Source: Clostridia bacterium
GTDB lineage: Bacteria > Bacillota > Clostridia > Christensenellales > DTU072
Reading direction: 5' to 3'
Assembly: GCA_028703745.1 (NCBI GenBank)
Contig: JAQVME010000001.1
Coordinates: 13,500 to 28,304 of the forward strand
DNA: 14,805 bases
This document shows positions 6,336 to 13,786 of the stretch, piece by piece; position 1 is the first letter of the stretch; every line of letters begins with the position of its first letter. The position numbers were made by a program, and so were the translations under genes. The notes beneath the pieces are model-generated. The model made no database searches and was not told where the DNA came from. It worked only from the letters and a program-made list of their open reading frames with translations.

Positions 6336-7415
6336 ATGAAATTAGGTGTCGTGGGACTGCCGAACGTCGGCAAAAGCACGCTTTTCAACGCTCTGACCTC
6401 AAACAAAGCCATGGCGGCGAACTACCCTTTTTGCACTATTGAACCAAACGTCGGCGTTGTCGCAGTGCGCGACGAAAGAATAGACACGCTGTCAAAGCTT
6501 TTCAACAGCCGCAAAACGATCTATTCAACTATTGAATTCGTCGATATCGCAGGACTTGTCAAGGGCGCAAGCAAGGGAGAAGGTCTAGGTAACAAATTCC
6601 TTTCACATATCCGCGAAGTAGACGCCATCGTGCACGTGGTGCGTTGCTTTGTCGACGAAAACATAACTCACGTCAGTGGCAAGATAAATCCTATCGATGA
6701 CATCGAAACCATAAATTTGGAGCTCATATTCGCAGATATGGACACCCTTTCACGCAGAATAGATAAGACAAAGACAGCTTCGCGCGGCGGCGACCGGAAG
6801 TTCGTTACCGAACTCGAAATACTTGGGAAGATTATGATGACTCTCGAAAAGGGACTGCCTGCGAGAGCCGCCGAATTGACCGATGTAGAGCTTGAATTTG
6901 CTAAGACACTGTTCCTGCTGACCTTTAAGCCCGTGATATACTGCGCCAACGTCAGCGAGTCGGGGGACGAAGAAAGAGTCTCAGCGGTCGAGCGGTACGC
7001 GGCAAAAGAGGGAAGCGCCGTCATCAGCCTTTGCGCAAGCCTCGAAGAAGAATTATCAGGGCTTGATGTCGAAGAAAGAGCGCTTTTTATTCAAGAGCTT
7101 GGACTTTCGGAGAGTGGGCTTGACAAGCTGGTCAAAGCCTGTTATAAGCTGCTAGGGCTTATCAGCTTTCTTACCGCGGGCGAAAAAGAAAGCCGCGCGT
7201 GGAGAATAGAGCGAGGAACCAAGGCGCCTCAAGCCGCCGGCACCATACACACCGATTTTGAAAGAGGCTTTATCCGTGCCGAAGTAATCGACTACAACAG
7301 CCTCATAGACTGCGGCTCTTTCGTTGTCGCCAAGACAAAGGGCAAAATCAGAAGCGAGGGCAAGGATTATGTCGTGCAGGACGGGGACGTTGTCGAATTC
7401 CGCTTCAACGTATAA
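6336..7415 (+). CDS. ychF: Ribosome-binding ATPase YchF (Obg/OLA1-family P-loop protein)
   Basis: YchF is a near-universal translation-associated P-loop protein that binds ribosomes and prefers ATP over GTP; it is linked to stress responses. The 359-residue product starts MKLGVVGLPNVGKST, with the P-loop at 7-15. The G3 motif DIAGLV is at 70-75. The G4 position reads NVSE (205-208) rather than NKxD, the family's change that explains ATP preference. His112 in THVSGK matches the proposed catalytic His. The C-terminal TGS domain (about 277-359) ends in the characteristic EGKDYVVQDGDVVEFRFNV. The frame stays open upstream to 6066, but that part overlaps uppP. AAGGAG precedes ATG 6336, and the N-terminus then matches the family exactly. 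The gene has its own promoter and no clear terminator. Confidence 0.97.
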   Translation: MKLGVVGLPNVGKSTLFNALTSNKAMAANYPFCTIEPNVGVVAVRDERIDTLSKLFNSRKTIYSTIEFVDIAGLVKGASKGEGLGNKFLSHIREVDAIVHVVRCFVDENITHVSGKINPIDDIETINLELIFADMDTLSRRIDKTKTASRGGDRKFVTELEILGKIMMTLEKGLPARAAELTDVELEFAKTLFLLTFKPVIYCANVSESGDEERVSAVERYAAKEGSAVISLCASLEEELSGLDVEERALFIQELGLSESGLDKLVKACYKLLGLISFLTAGEKESRAWRIERGTKAPQAAGTIHTDFERGFIRAEVIDYNSLIDCGSFVVAKTKGKIRSEGKDYVVQDGDVVEFRFNV

Positions 7416-7476
7416 CGCAAACCCTCTTTATATCTGTAAATATCTGCTAAACCGCCAAATATTATAATAGTGGTAC

Positions 7477-7505
7477 TTGCTATTTTATATTAACAGTTAT
7501 ATAAT
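7477..7505 (+). promoter_or_regulatory. Sigma-A promoter for the membrane-protein gene
   Basis: TTGCTA (7477-7482), 17 bases, then TATAAT (7500-7505), placed about 30 bases before the ATG at 7538. A second TATAAT at 7463-7468 lacks a recognisable -35. The promoter could also serve cysE and cysS downstream. Confidence 0.7.
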
Positions 7506-7537
7506 TATATTAACTATACACATTTCAGGAGTGCATA

Positions 7538-8914
7538 ATGGCAGTAAAAGTTCAAAATGACATAAATATCCGCAAATCCAAACGCTGGAACGAACGGGAT
7601 GATGCGGCGTTGGCAGAGCTTCTCCGCAAAAAAGTAAAAGAAGTCGACCTTGCAGTAAAGGAGGCGCCTTCTCCTTTTATGCGCTCAAAACTCAAAGCTA
7701 AGAAAACACATTATAAGGCAATGTCGGCGAAGGTAGCTAACGGCACCTACAACGGAGACATTATTTTCAGCGAAATGCAAGCTGCCGCGGCGCTCCGCAC
7801 ACAAGACGCGTTGAAATATCAGCGTTATTCCAATCCCGCAGAGGGTCGCAAGTACGTAAACTCATACGAGGATATGGATTTTGACTATGAATCCTATTTC
7901 CGCAAAACCAGATATTACGGTATGTTCCTGCCCATTATGATGACGCTTCTTGTGGCTGTTCTCCTGGCGTTCTTTTTGATTGGCGCATTCCTTCCTCCCG
8001 CGACCAAGCAAAGTCTGAATACGGACTACGGCATAAAAGCCGATACGTTGTTTTATTTTAAGCTGGGCGCAAACGAAAAAGACTTTAGCGTTGCAAACGA
8101 CGGCAACTGGCCCGACGGCGACTGGAAGATTGGTGAAGACGGCAATGAGCAAGTGCTGGCGCAGGGCGTTCCTTATATCGCATCCGGAGAAACTGAGCCT
8201 GAAGATTTCGTCTTGCTTTATACCGATCTGGGCATGAGAACCGTCAACGTCTCATCCTTTGACGTAATCAAAGCTTGGTTCAGGACGAAGATGCTTTCTA
8301 AGGTTCGGATTGATTTCCTTGAAGACAGTCCGCCTTTCCAAGGTTCGAGCTGGTTCTACGCCAAGTATATGGCAAGCGCCGAAGCCGCCATTCCGAATTA
8401 CCGCAATGAAGACGGCAGCTATGACTACTCTATAATAATAAAATTTGTCGCCGGCTACGGAACCATTCTTTCGCTCATAGCGGCTTTCGTTCTTGGCGCA
8501 ATCTGTTTGCTTATCTGCTTATTACGGATTTTCACATACACCACGCGAAAGTTTCATGTTTTGCATTTTCTGCTGTTGTTTTTCAGCGCGCTGGTCATAC
8601 TACTCCCTGCCTTTATGGCGATGGAGGGTACTGATGTTGCCACGGCTTTCAAGAATTATTTTGTTTTTGATCATAACACCTTTATGGACGACACGAACAA
8701 CTCGTTGATGCTGAATTTGTTTGCTTTTATCCCGGCGGGGGTTGCGCTGCTCCTGCTGATATTGCCCGCGTTTTTCAAAAACAGACTCAAGAGGCGCCCC
8801 AGCTCTGTTCCCCGAGGCAACCGCCCCAGAACCATCAAAGAGCAGGAGCAAGAGATGCACTCCTTGGCATATGATAACGTTAGAAGAGCCTACCAAATGC
8901 GTGCAAGAAGATAA
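7538..8914 (+). CDS. Uncharacterised four-helix membrane protein
   Basis: I do not recognise a family for this 458-residue protein. Residues 1-127 are hydrophilic and highly charged, with an Arg/Lys-rich start and an acidic patch before the first helix (EDMDFDYESYF, 111-121). Hydrophobic segments follow at about 128-152, 303-332, 339-361 and 391-413. Between the first two lies an outside domain of about 150 residues, rich in Asp, Gly and Trp (for example WPDGDWKIGEDG, 191-202). The C-terminal tail is strongly basic and ends in RAYQMRARR. By the positive-inside rule both ends are cytoplasmic. The ATG is preceded by AGGAG (7527-7531) and a good promoter. Normal composition and lack of internal stops make it a real gene. 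It ends 74 bp before cysE on the same strand, so may be co-transcribed. A sensor, transporter accessory or envelope role is possible, but none can be argued from motifs. Confidence 0.88.
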   Translation: MAVKVQNDINIRKSKRWNERDDAALAELLRKKVKEVDLAVKEAPSPFMRSKLKAKKTHYKAMSAKVANGTYNGDIIFSEMQAAAALRTQDALKYQRYSNPAEGRKYVNSYEDMDFDYESYFRKTRYYGMFLPIMMTLLVAVLLAFFLIGAFLPPATKQSLNTDYGIKADTLFYFKLGANEKDFSVANDGNWPDGDWKIGEDGNEQVLAQGVPYIASGETEPEDFVLLYTDLGMRTVNVSSFDVIKAWFRTKMLSKVRIDFLEDSPPFQGSSWFYAKYMASAEAAIPNYRNEDGSYDYSIIIKFVAGYGTILSLIAAFVLGAICLLICLLRIFTYTTRKFHVLHFLLLFFSALVILLPAFMAMEGTDVATAFKNYFVFDHNTFMDDTNNSLMLNLFAFIPAGVALLLLILPAFFKNRLKRRPSSVPRGNRPRTIKEQEQEMHSLAYDNVRRAYQMRARR

Positions 8915-8947
8915 CAAATAAAAAAATATACGACGGTTATTTATCGG

Positions 8948-8972
8948 ACACTGGTTGTTTTTCAATCAGTGT
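8948..8972 (+). promoter_or_regulatory. Hairpin in the gap before cysE (possible attenuator or weak terminator)
   Basis: ACACTGGTTG (8948-8957) pairs with CAATCAGTGT (8963-8972) over a TTTTT loop, with one G-U pair. It is followed by a broken T-run (TTCTATT) and then, within 8 bases, the cysE ribosome site AGGAG (8980-8984). It could end some transcripts of the upstream gene or modulate cysE. It is too short to be a T-box. Confidence 0.5.
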
Positions 8973-8988
8973 TTCTATTAGGAGTATC

Positions 8989-9678
8989 ATGTTCGAAAAC
9001 ATAAAGGCGGATTTGCTTTCGGCCTTAGAAAAGGATCCTGCCGCAAGAAACAAATTAGAAATAATTTTAACCTACAGCGGGTTTAAGGCCCTCTGCAAAT
9101 ATCGCATTGCACATTGGTTCTTTCTCAAAAAACATTATCTGATTGCAAGAATCATCTCCCAACGCGCGAGAAAGAAGACAGGCATTGAGATTCACCCCGG
9201 CGCAAAAATCGGCAAGGGCGTTTTTATCGACCACGGCAGTGGCGTTGTTATCGGCGAAACCTCCGAAATCGGCGACAACGTGACGATATATCAAGGCGTG
9301 ACTTTGGGTGGTACCGGCAAAAATGTAGGTAAAAGACATCCCACCATTGAGGACGATGTAATGATTAGCGCGGGAGCAAAGGTATTAGGACCGGTGGTCA
9401 TAGGTAAGGGCACAAAAATCGGCGCAGGCAGTGTGGTTTTGAAGAACGTGCCGCCGTATACGACCGTCGTTGGCATCCCCGGTCGGGTCGTAAAAATGCA
9501 CGGAAAGAAATACAACGACCTCGATCAGAAGCTGCCTGACCCCATGCTGGAAGAGCTTTCTCGGCTCAACAAAAGAATTGCTTCGCTTGAAGACAAGCTG
9601 GGCGTTGTTTCCTGCCGTTATTCGATAGTCAACGACCCCGACAATCTGAACCAACAAAAAGAGGAAGAAGAATGCTAA
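8989..9678 (+). CDS. cysE: Serine O-acetyltransferase
   Basis: A cytoplasmic enzyme that transfers acetyl from acetyl-CoA to L-serine, giving O-acetylserine, the first step of cysteine synthesis. The 229-residue protein has a short helical N-terminus (about 1-60) and then a left-handed beta-helix of hexapeptide repeats (about 66-165). Catalytic Asp81-His82 (IDHGSG) and His117 (KRHPTI) are present, together with the conserved TLGGTGK loop (105-111) and the GIPGRVV exit (162-168). It is the short bacterial type, like the Bacillus enzyme, rather than the longer enterobacterial one. The tail after residue 180 is charged and predicted helical, ending in a Glu run plus Cys. Start: AGGAG at 8980-8984. 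The stop overlaps the cysS start by 7 bases, so the two are translated together, as in the gltX-cysE-cysS order known from Bacillus. Confidence 0.95.
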   Translation: MFENIKADLLSALEKDPAARNKLEIILTYSGFKALCKYRIAHWFFLKKHYLIARIISQRARKKTGIEIHPGAKIGKGVFIDHGSGVVIGETSEIGDNVTIYQGVTLGGTGKNVGKRHPTIEDDVMISAGAKVLGPVVIGKGTKIGAGSVVLKNVPPYTTVVGIPGRVVKMHGKKYNDLDQKLPDPMLEELSRLNKRIASLEDKLGVVSCRYSIVNDPDNLNQQKEEEEC

Positions 9679-11063
9679 AGGTTTTTAATACGCTTTCAAG
9701 AAAAAAAGAGGACTTTGTCCCCATAAAAGACAGACTGGTCTCTATGTATTCGTGCGGACCCACGGTTTACAGTTTCGCCCATATCGGCAACCTGCGTACT
9801 TACGTTTTTATGGACTTAATACGTCGCGTACTGAAATACGACGGCTACAAAATAAAAGGCGTGCTTAACATCACCGACGTGGGGCATCTGCTGCATGACA
9901 GCGACGACGGTGAGGACAAAATGGCAAAAGCCAGCCGAGAGGAGAAGAAAGCGCCGCTGGAGATAGCGGAGTTTTATACAAAGGTATTCTTTGAAGACCT
10001 TCAAAAACTCAATATCGGCAAACCCGAGATTCTTGCAAAGGCCACAGACCACATAAAAGAAATGATAGACTACGTACAAGCTCTGGAAGCCGTGGGAGTA
10101 GCTTATGAGACCTCCGACGGTATATATTTTGATATCGCAAAATTCCCCGATTACGGCAAGCTGTCGGGCATTAATCTTGAGGAGCAAATGGCGGGCGCCA
10201 GAGTCGAAGTCAATAGCGAAAAGCACAACCCCTCGGATTTTGCGCTCTGGAAAAAAGCCGAACCCGAGCATATAATGCAATGGCCGAGCCCTTGGGGCAT
10301 GGGCTATCCCGGCTGGCATATCGAATGCTCTGCAATGAGCCAAAAATACCTCGGCAAGAGCTTTGACATCCATAGTGGCGGCGTAGACCATATTCCCATA
10401 CACCACGAAAACGAAATTGCCCAAAACGAGGCTTTGACTGGTCAAAAATCCGTAAACTACTGGCTACACGGAGAGTTTATGCTTGTCGACGGCGGCAAAA
10501 TGAGCAAAAGCCTCGGCAACACCTATACTATTTCTCAACTCGAGCAGAGAGGCTACGCGCCGCTGGATTTCCGCTTCTTTTGTTTGAACGCACATTACCG
10601 CAAAAAACTGAATTTCACCTTTGAGGGTATGGACGCGGCAAAAATCTCAAGGGAACGCCTGTCGTTATCACTCTATCAGCACAAGCTTTCCGCAACAAAA
10701 ACCTCTGCGGAAATCCTCGAAAAATATCGGACACAATTCGACGATGCCGTCAACGACGATTTGAACATTCCGCTGGCGCTCGGCGTGCTTTTTACTATGG
10801 CAAAGGAACCTAGAAGCGTCGACATCTATACCTTGGCTTTGACTTTTGACAAGATTTTTGGACTTTCTCTAGACCGTCTTTCTCCTCCCGAACAGCCAAA
10901 ACAAGATATTCCTGCCGAAATTGCCGACCTAGTCAGCGCAAGAATGCAAGCAAAAAAAGAAAAAGATTACAGCAAAGCTGACGAGCTTCGGAAACTCATT
11001 GCCTCGAAGGGTTATACCGTACTCGACACTAAAGACGGGTTTATCGTCAATAAAATAGACTGA
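9672..11063 (+). CDS. cysS: Cysteinyl-tRNA synthetase (class I)
   Basis: A cytoplasmic zinc enzyme that charges tRNA(Cys). The 463-residue protein carries the HIGH-type motif HIGN at 37-40 and the loop KMSKS at 276-280. The four zinc ligands that select cysteine over serine are in their expected spacing: Cys28, Cys219 (GWHIECS), His244 and Glu248 (IHHENE). The anticodon-binding helical domain and a Lys-rich C-terminal segment (AKKEKDYSKADELRKL) complete the normal architecture. The start overlaps the cysE stop by 7 bases, with GAGGA just upstream inside cysE. It closes this plus-strand run; its last 52 bases overlap the end of the VanW gene on the other strand, and no terminator lies between them. 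Coupling of cysteine synthesis to its charging is the natural reading of the pair. Confidence 0.97.
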   Translation: MLKVFNTLSRKKEDFVPIKDRLVSMYSCGPTVYSFAHIGNLRTYVFMDLIRRVLKYDGYKIKGVLNITDVGHLLHDSDDGEDKMAKASREEKKAPLEIAEFYTKVFFEDLQKLNIGKPEILAKATDHIKEMIDYVQALEAVGVAYETSDGIYFDIAKFPDYGKLSGINLEEQMAGARVEVNSEKHNPSDFALWKKAEPEHIMQWPSPWGMGYPGWHIECSAMSQKYLGKSFDIHSGGVDHIPIHHENEIAQNEALTGQKSVNYWLHGEFMLVDGGKMSKSLGNTYTISQLEQRGYAPLDFRFFCLNAHYRKKLNFTFEGMDAAKISRERLSLSLYQHKLSATKTSAEILEKYRTQFDDAVNDDLNIPLALGVLFTMAKEPRSVDIYTLALTFDKIFGLSLDRLSPPEQPKQDIPAEIADLVSARMQAKKEKDYSKADELRKLIASKGYTVLDTKDGFIVNKID

Positions 11064-12295
11064 TTCTTTTTTAATTCATCCTTATATTCCAAAGGATTGT
11101 CGCTTTTGTCTGTCTTGCGCCTTACAATTTTGCCTTTTCGCGCCATATACGTGTTGCTCCGCAGCTTTTCGGTTTTTACCAATTTACCGTTCACATAAAC
11201 ATCCTTATAAGCGTTGCTAACAAGTCCGTCGCTGGCAGGCGCTATTATTCTAAAAGTCTCCCCCTCTTTCCATTGCAACGGCATATCCACCTCGTCATAG
11301 CCGGGCGAGGGTATAATTCTTACTATTTCGTTACGTATTTCAATTTTTTCTCCGGTAAAGATACCGTACACGGTAAAAAAGACACGATCGCCTACCGTCC
11401 ACGCTTTCAAGTATATGTCGCCGTCGGAATTGTTGTACAATACCAGATCGTTGCGGCTGCTGACCATAGCATCCAGAGACGGTCCGATATAAGATACCGG
11501 CAAAGAATGGCTAACGGCGTTTTTTACCTGCAAGCCTGCCCTTATCCACGCGTTAAAAAGCGTGGTGGAAACCTGGCAGACCCCGCCGCCCACACCGTTT
11601 ACGAAATCTCCGCCGCTGATTATTTTTGCCATAAGAAAGCCGTTGTCGACCGTCCGCGGACCCACCGCCTTGTTGAAATGAAATTCAGACCTTGCCGGTA
11701 TGACAAGCCCGTTTAGACGACCTGCCGCAACGGCTATATTGTGCTTTCTGTTCTCGGACGAGCTTGCATACCCTGTGGAAAATGTCGCCCTTTCGGCAGT
11801 ATGCTTTTTAAGCATCTCCACCGTTTTTTTCGGTGGTATTTCTATGCTCTCGAGCTCTATTCTGGTTTTTGAGTCAAAAGCCCTATAAAGGTTCTCAACT
11901 ATCGCGTTTCGGTCTACCATAAGCCCGCTTGAACCTTCTACGTAATCGAACTTCCCGTCCTTTTTATCCCACAAAACTTTGGCGTCCTTAGACGGATATT
12001 CAAGCGAATCGGTCAGCGTATCGAGGTCTTTTTTTATGTCGTCGTTTATGCAGGAAAGGCTGCTCACCTCAGGTCTTTCCTTGTTCCTGTCATAGTATTC
12101 GGAAAAGCTTCCATTGTATTTGAAAAAGACGGTAAGCAACGTCGCCGTCTTGATTTTATACGTTTTTGAAAACATTTCCTCTCCTCCGTTATACACTGTC
12201 AACTGCGTCTTCCCCGTAAAGAGCGTTACACCAAGAGAGCTTGCCAGCACAAAAATAATTAATATAAAAAGGACTATGACAAAACATTTTTTCAT
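11012..12295 (-). CDS. VanW-family protein with N-terminal membrane anchor
   Basis: VanW-domain proteins are envelope-associated and of unsettled function; the name comes from a vancomycin-resistance cluster, but most members are unrelated to resistance. The 427-residue protein has a hydrophobic signal or anchor segment at about 4-25 and an outer N-terminal region of roughly 150 residues. The VanW domain follows (about 168-300), marked by FSTGY (172-176), FHFNKAVGPR (205-214) and GGGVCQVSTTLFNA (236-249). The last 110 residues contain a strand-rich VYVNGKLVKTEKL stretch, common at the end of this family, then a basic tail. The ribosome site is weak (only AGGG a few bases before the ATG). It starts 31 bp after the MFS gene on the same strand, so is probably translated from that transcript. 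Its 3' end overlaps cysS by 52 bp in antisense. Confidence 0.9.
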   Translation of the reverse strand: MKKCFVIVLFILIIFVLASSLGVTLFTGKTQLTVYNGGEEMFSKTYKIKTATLLTVFFKYNGSFSEYYDRNKERPEVSSLSCINDDIKKDLDTLTDSLEYPSKDAKVLWDKKDGKFDYVEGSSGLMVDRNAIVENLYRAFDSKTRIELESIEIPPKKTVEMLKKHTAERATFSTGYASSSENRKHNIAVAAGRLNGLVIPARSEFHFNKAVGPRTVDNGFLMAKIISGGDFVNGVGGGVCQVSTTLFNAWIRAGLQVKNAVSHSLPVSYIGPSLDAMVSSRNDLVLYNNSDGDIYLKAWTVGDRVFFTVYGIFTGEKIEIRNEIVRIIPSPGYDEVDMPLQWKEGETFRIIAPASDGLVSNAYKDVYVNGKLVKTEKLRSNTYMARKGKIVRRKTDKSDNPLEYKDELKKNQSILLTINPSLVSSTV

Positions 12296-12326
12296 AGCCC
12301 TAGTATTAATAAAAACTCGTTATATA

Positions 12327-13661
12327 TTAATCTTCTACCGTTGCCGATATCTGTTTTGTGTTGTCATTCAGCTTCAATTTGCTCTTATCCATTTTCATAA
12401 TGAAAAAAAGTGGGATGAGGATGAACAGCACGACGGCAATGGCGCCGATAAACATATATCTGGACGGTATGGGTTGTACTTCGAAAGTGACAGGGTCGGT
12501 ATAAGTCGCATTACTAGTGCGGCTGATAAAGGACCCAATAAAAGGACCTACGCACATCGGTATAAGCACGTAAAATACCATTCTTATGCCCTGAAACAGT
12601 CCTGATTTGTCGGCGGGTGTCAAATCTCTTGCCGACGCAGCAATTATGAACGCCAGAGCCAGATTGCCCGTCATCAGCACGATGCCGGCGATAGATACAA
12701 AAACCATTCCGACGGCAAAAAACATGCCCAGACATCCGGCTATATAAACGCCTAAAATAGGAAGAAAGAACTTCCTTCTATCGTATTTGTCACTGATAAC
12801 ACCGGTAATCACGCTTAACGCCGACGAAAGCAAAATAACTACGCCGAGCAGAATAGAATAATCGGATATCCCCAGAGCGAACTCAATATAAACTATCAAG
12901 TACGGCATATAAATGTTGTTGGCTACTCCGATAATCGCCATAGCCGCGAATATGATATAAAGATATTTGTTTTCTTTTATGGTGGAAAGTCTGAAACCGT
13001 AAAGCACGTCTTTGAAATATTTGGTTTTCTTTGGTTTTATGGCGGGGCTGTCTTTTATTAGGAAAAGTCCCAATACGCCGCTTGCCGCGGTAATGCTGCC
13101 CAGAATAAGGAAGAACTCTTTCCATTTGCCTTGCTTGGTGAGTCCGTCAAAAGCGCCGAACACTACCAGCAACGCTATCACCGACATGATGCTCAGCACG
13201 CTTTCTGCCTTGCCTCGATTCTTTGAATTGGTTACGTCCGTCACCCACGCATTGAACGCCGCATCGTTGGCGGTTGAGCCCAGCGCAGTCATAACGCAGT
13301 CCATAATTATTATGAGCACCACCGTCATAACTACGGCGTTGGCGGCGGGAAACATTTTTTGCGTATTGCCCACACTTATTGCGGCGAAAACCATAAGCGA
13401 GAAGCCCCACAAGATATACCCCGCGCTTATAAAAAGCTTACGCTTGCCCAGCTTGTCGGATAAGTTACCGGCGAAAACCGTAAAAACCGTGGCAACCACG
13501 GCGCTTGCCGCCACCATCGCCGCCGTGGCGTTGAGGTCGAAGGTCACCGTCTTGTACATAAAAACATTGAAGTACATATTCTCGACGACCCAAGCGACTT
13601 GCCCGAATAGACCGAAGATTATTAATGACAACCAGATTTTTGAACCGAGTTTTCTTTCCAT
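12327..13661 (-). CDS. MFS transporter, substrate unknown
   Basis: A 444-residue integral membrane carrier with about twelve hydrophobic segments in two halves. The MFS motif A appears as GNLSDKLGKRK (65-75) between helices 2 and 3, and again in the second half as GVISDKYDRRK (287-297) between helices 8 and 9. A charged loop (about 204-232) joins the halves, and the C-terminus is a hydrophilic tail. The start is well supported by GGAGG (13666-13670) and an excellent promoter upstream. Nothing in the sequence decides the substrate: sugar, drug or other solute are all open. It is followed at 31 bp by the VanW-family gene, which suggests a two-gene operon and perhaps a link to the cell envelope. 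Confidence 0.92.
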   Translation of the reverse strand: MERKLGSKIWLSLIIFGLFGQVAWVVENMYFNVFMYKTVTFDLNATAAMVAASAVVATVFTVFAGNLSDKLGKRKLFISAGYILWGFSLMVFAAISVGNTQKMFPAANAVVMTVVLIIIMDCVMTALGSTANDAAFNAWVTDVTNSKNRGKAESVLSIMSVIALLVVFGAFDGLTKQGKWKEFFLILGSITAASGVLGLFLIKDSPAIKPKKTKYFKDVLYGFRLSTIKENKYLYIIFAAMAIIGVANNIYMPYLIVYIEFALGISDYSILLGVVILLSSALSVITGVISDKYDRRKFFLPILGVYIAGCLGMFFAVGMVFVSIAGIVLMTGNLALAFIIAASARDLTPADKSGLFQGIRMVFYVLIPMCVGPFIGSFISRTSNATYTDPVTFEVQPIPSRYMFIGAIAVVLFILIPLFFIMKMDKSKLKLNDNTKQISATVED

Positions 13662-13682
13662 ACCGCCTCCGCTAATAGCTTA

Positions 13683-13711
13683 ATTATAGCTTATGTACGC
13701 TCTTTATTCAA
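13683..13711 (-). promoter_or_regulatory. Sigma-A promoter for the MFS-VanW operon
   Basis: On the minus strand, TTGAAT (13711 to 13706), 17 bases, then TATAAT (13688 to 13683). It lies just downstream of the gyrA terminator and about 20 bases before the MFS ATG, so the leader is short. Confidence 0.85.
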
Positions 13712-13731
13712 TACTTGATTTTTTCTTTAAA

Positions 13732-13760
13732 AAAAAGCTCTCGCATGACAAGAGCTTTTT
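13732..13760 (-). terminator. Intrinsic terminator of gyrA
   Basis: AAAAAGCTCT (13732-13741) pairs with AGAGCTTTTT (13751-13760) over a 9-base loop. In the minus-strand transcript the stem runs into eight U residues. The A-rich left arm also gives T-runs on the plus strand, so it could work both ways. It separates gyrA from the MFS promoter. Confidence 0.9.
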
Positions 13761-13786
13761 GTATTATTATTGTGCTAAAGGGGTTC

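Noticed and set aside
9816..10445. A 209-codon minus-strand frame inside cysS
   Set aside because: It is a shadow of the conserved synthetase frame; no ribosome site and no family resemblance.
11542..11568. CCACGC/GCGTGG hairpin with an A-rich loop, and a near DnaA box (TTATCCACG) beside it
   Set aside because: Both lie in the coding region for the conserved VanW motif; the box has one mismatch and such matches are expected by chance.
11815..11840. CCACCG/CGGTGG hairpin with a T7 loop, resembling a terminator
   Set aside because: It is inside the VanW frame (codons for an IPPKKT stretch), and no T-run follows the stem.
12327..13661. Antibiotic-resistance island made of the MFS and VanW genes
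   Set aside because: No VanA/H/X/Y/Z or regulator genes are present; VanW-domain proteins are common in sensitive Clostridia, and the MFS substrate is unknown.
13012..13683. A 223-codon plus-strand frame opposite the MFS gene
   Set aside because: It is the complement of a hydrophobic transporter frame; the real gene has a promoter, a ribosome site and MFS motifs.
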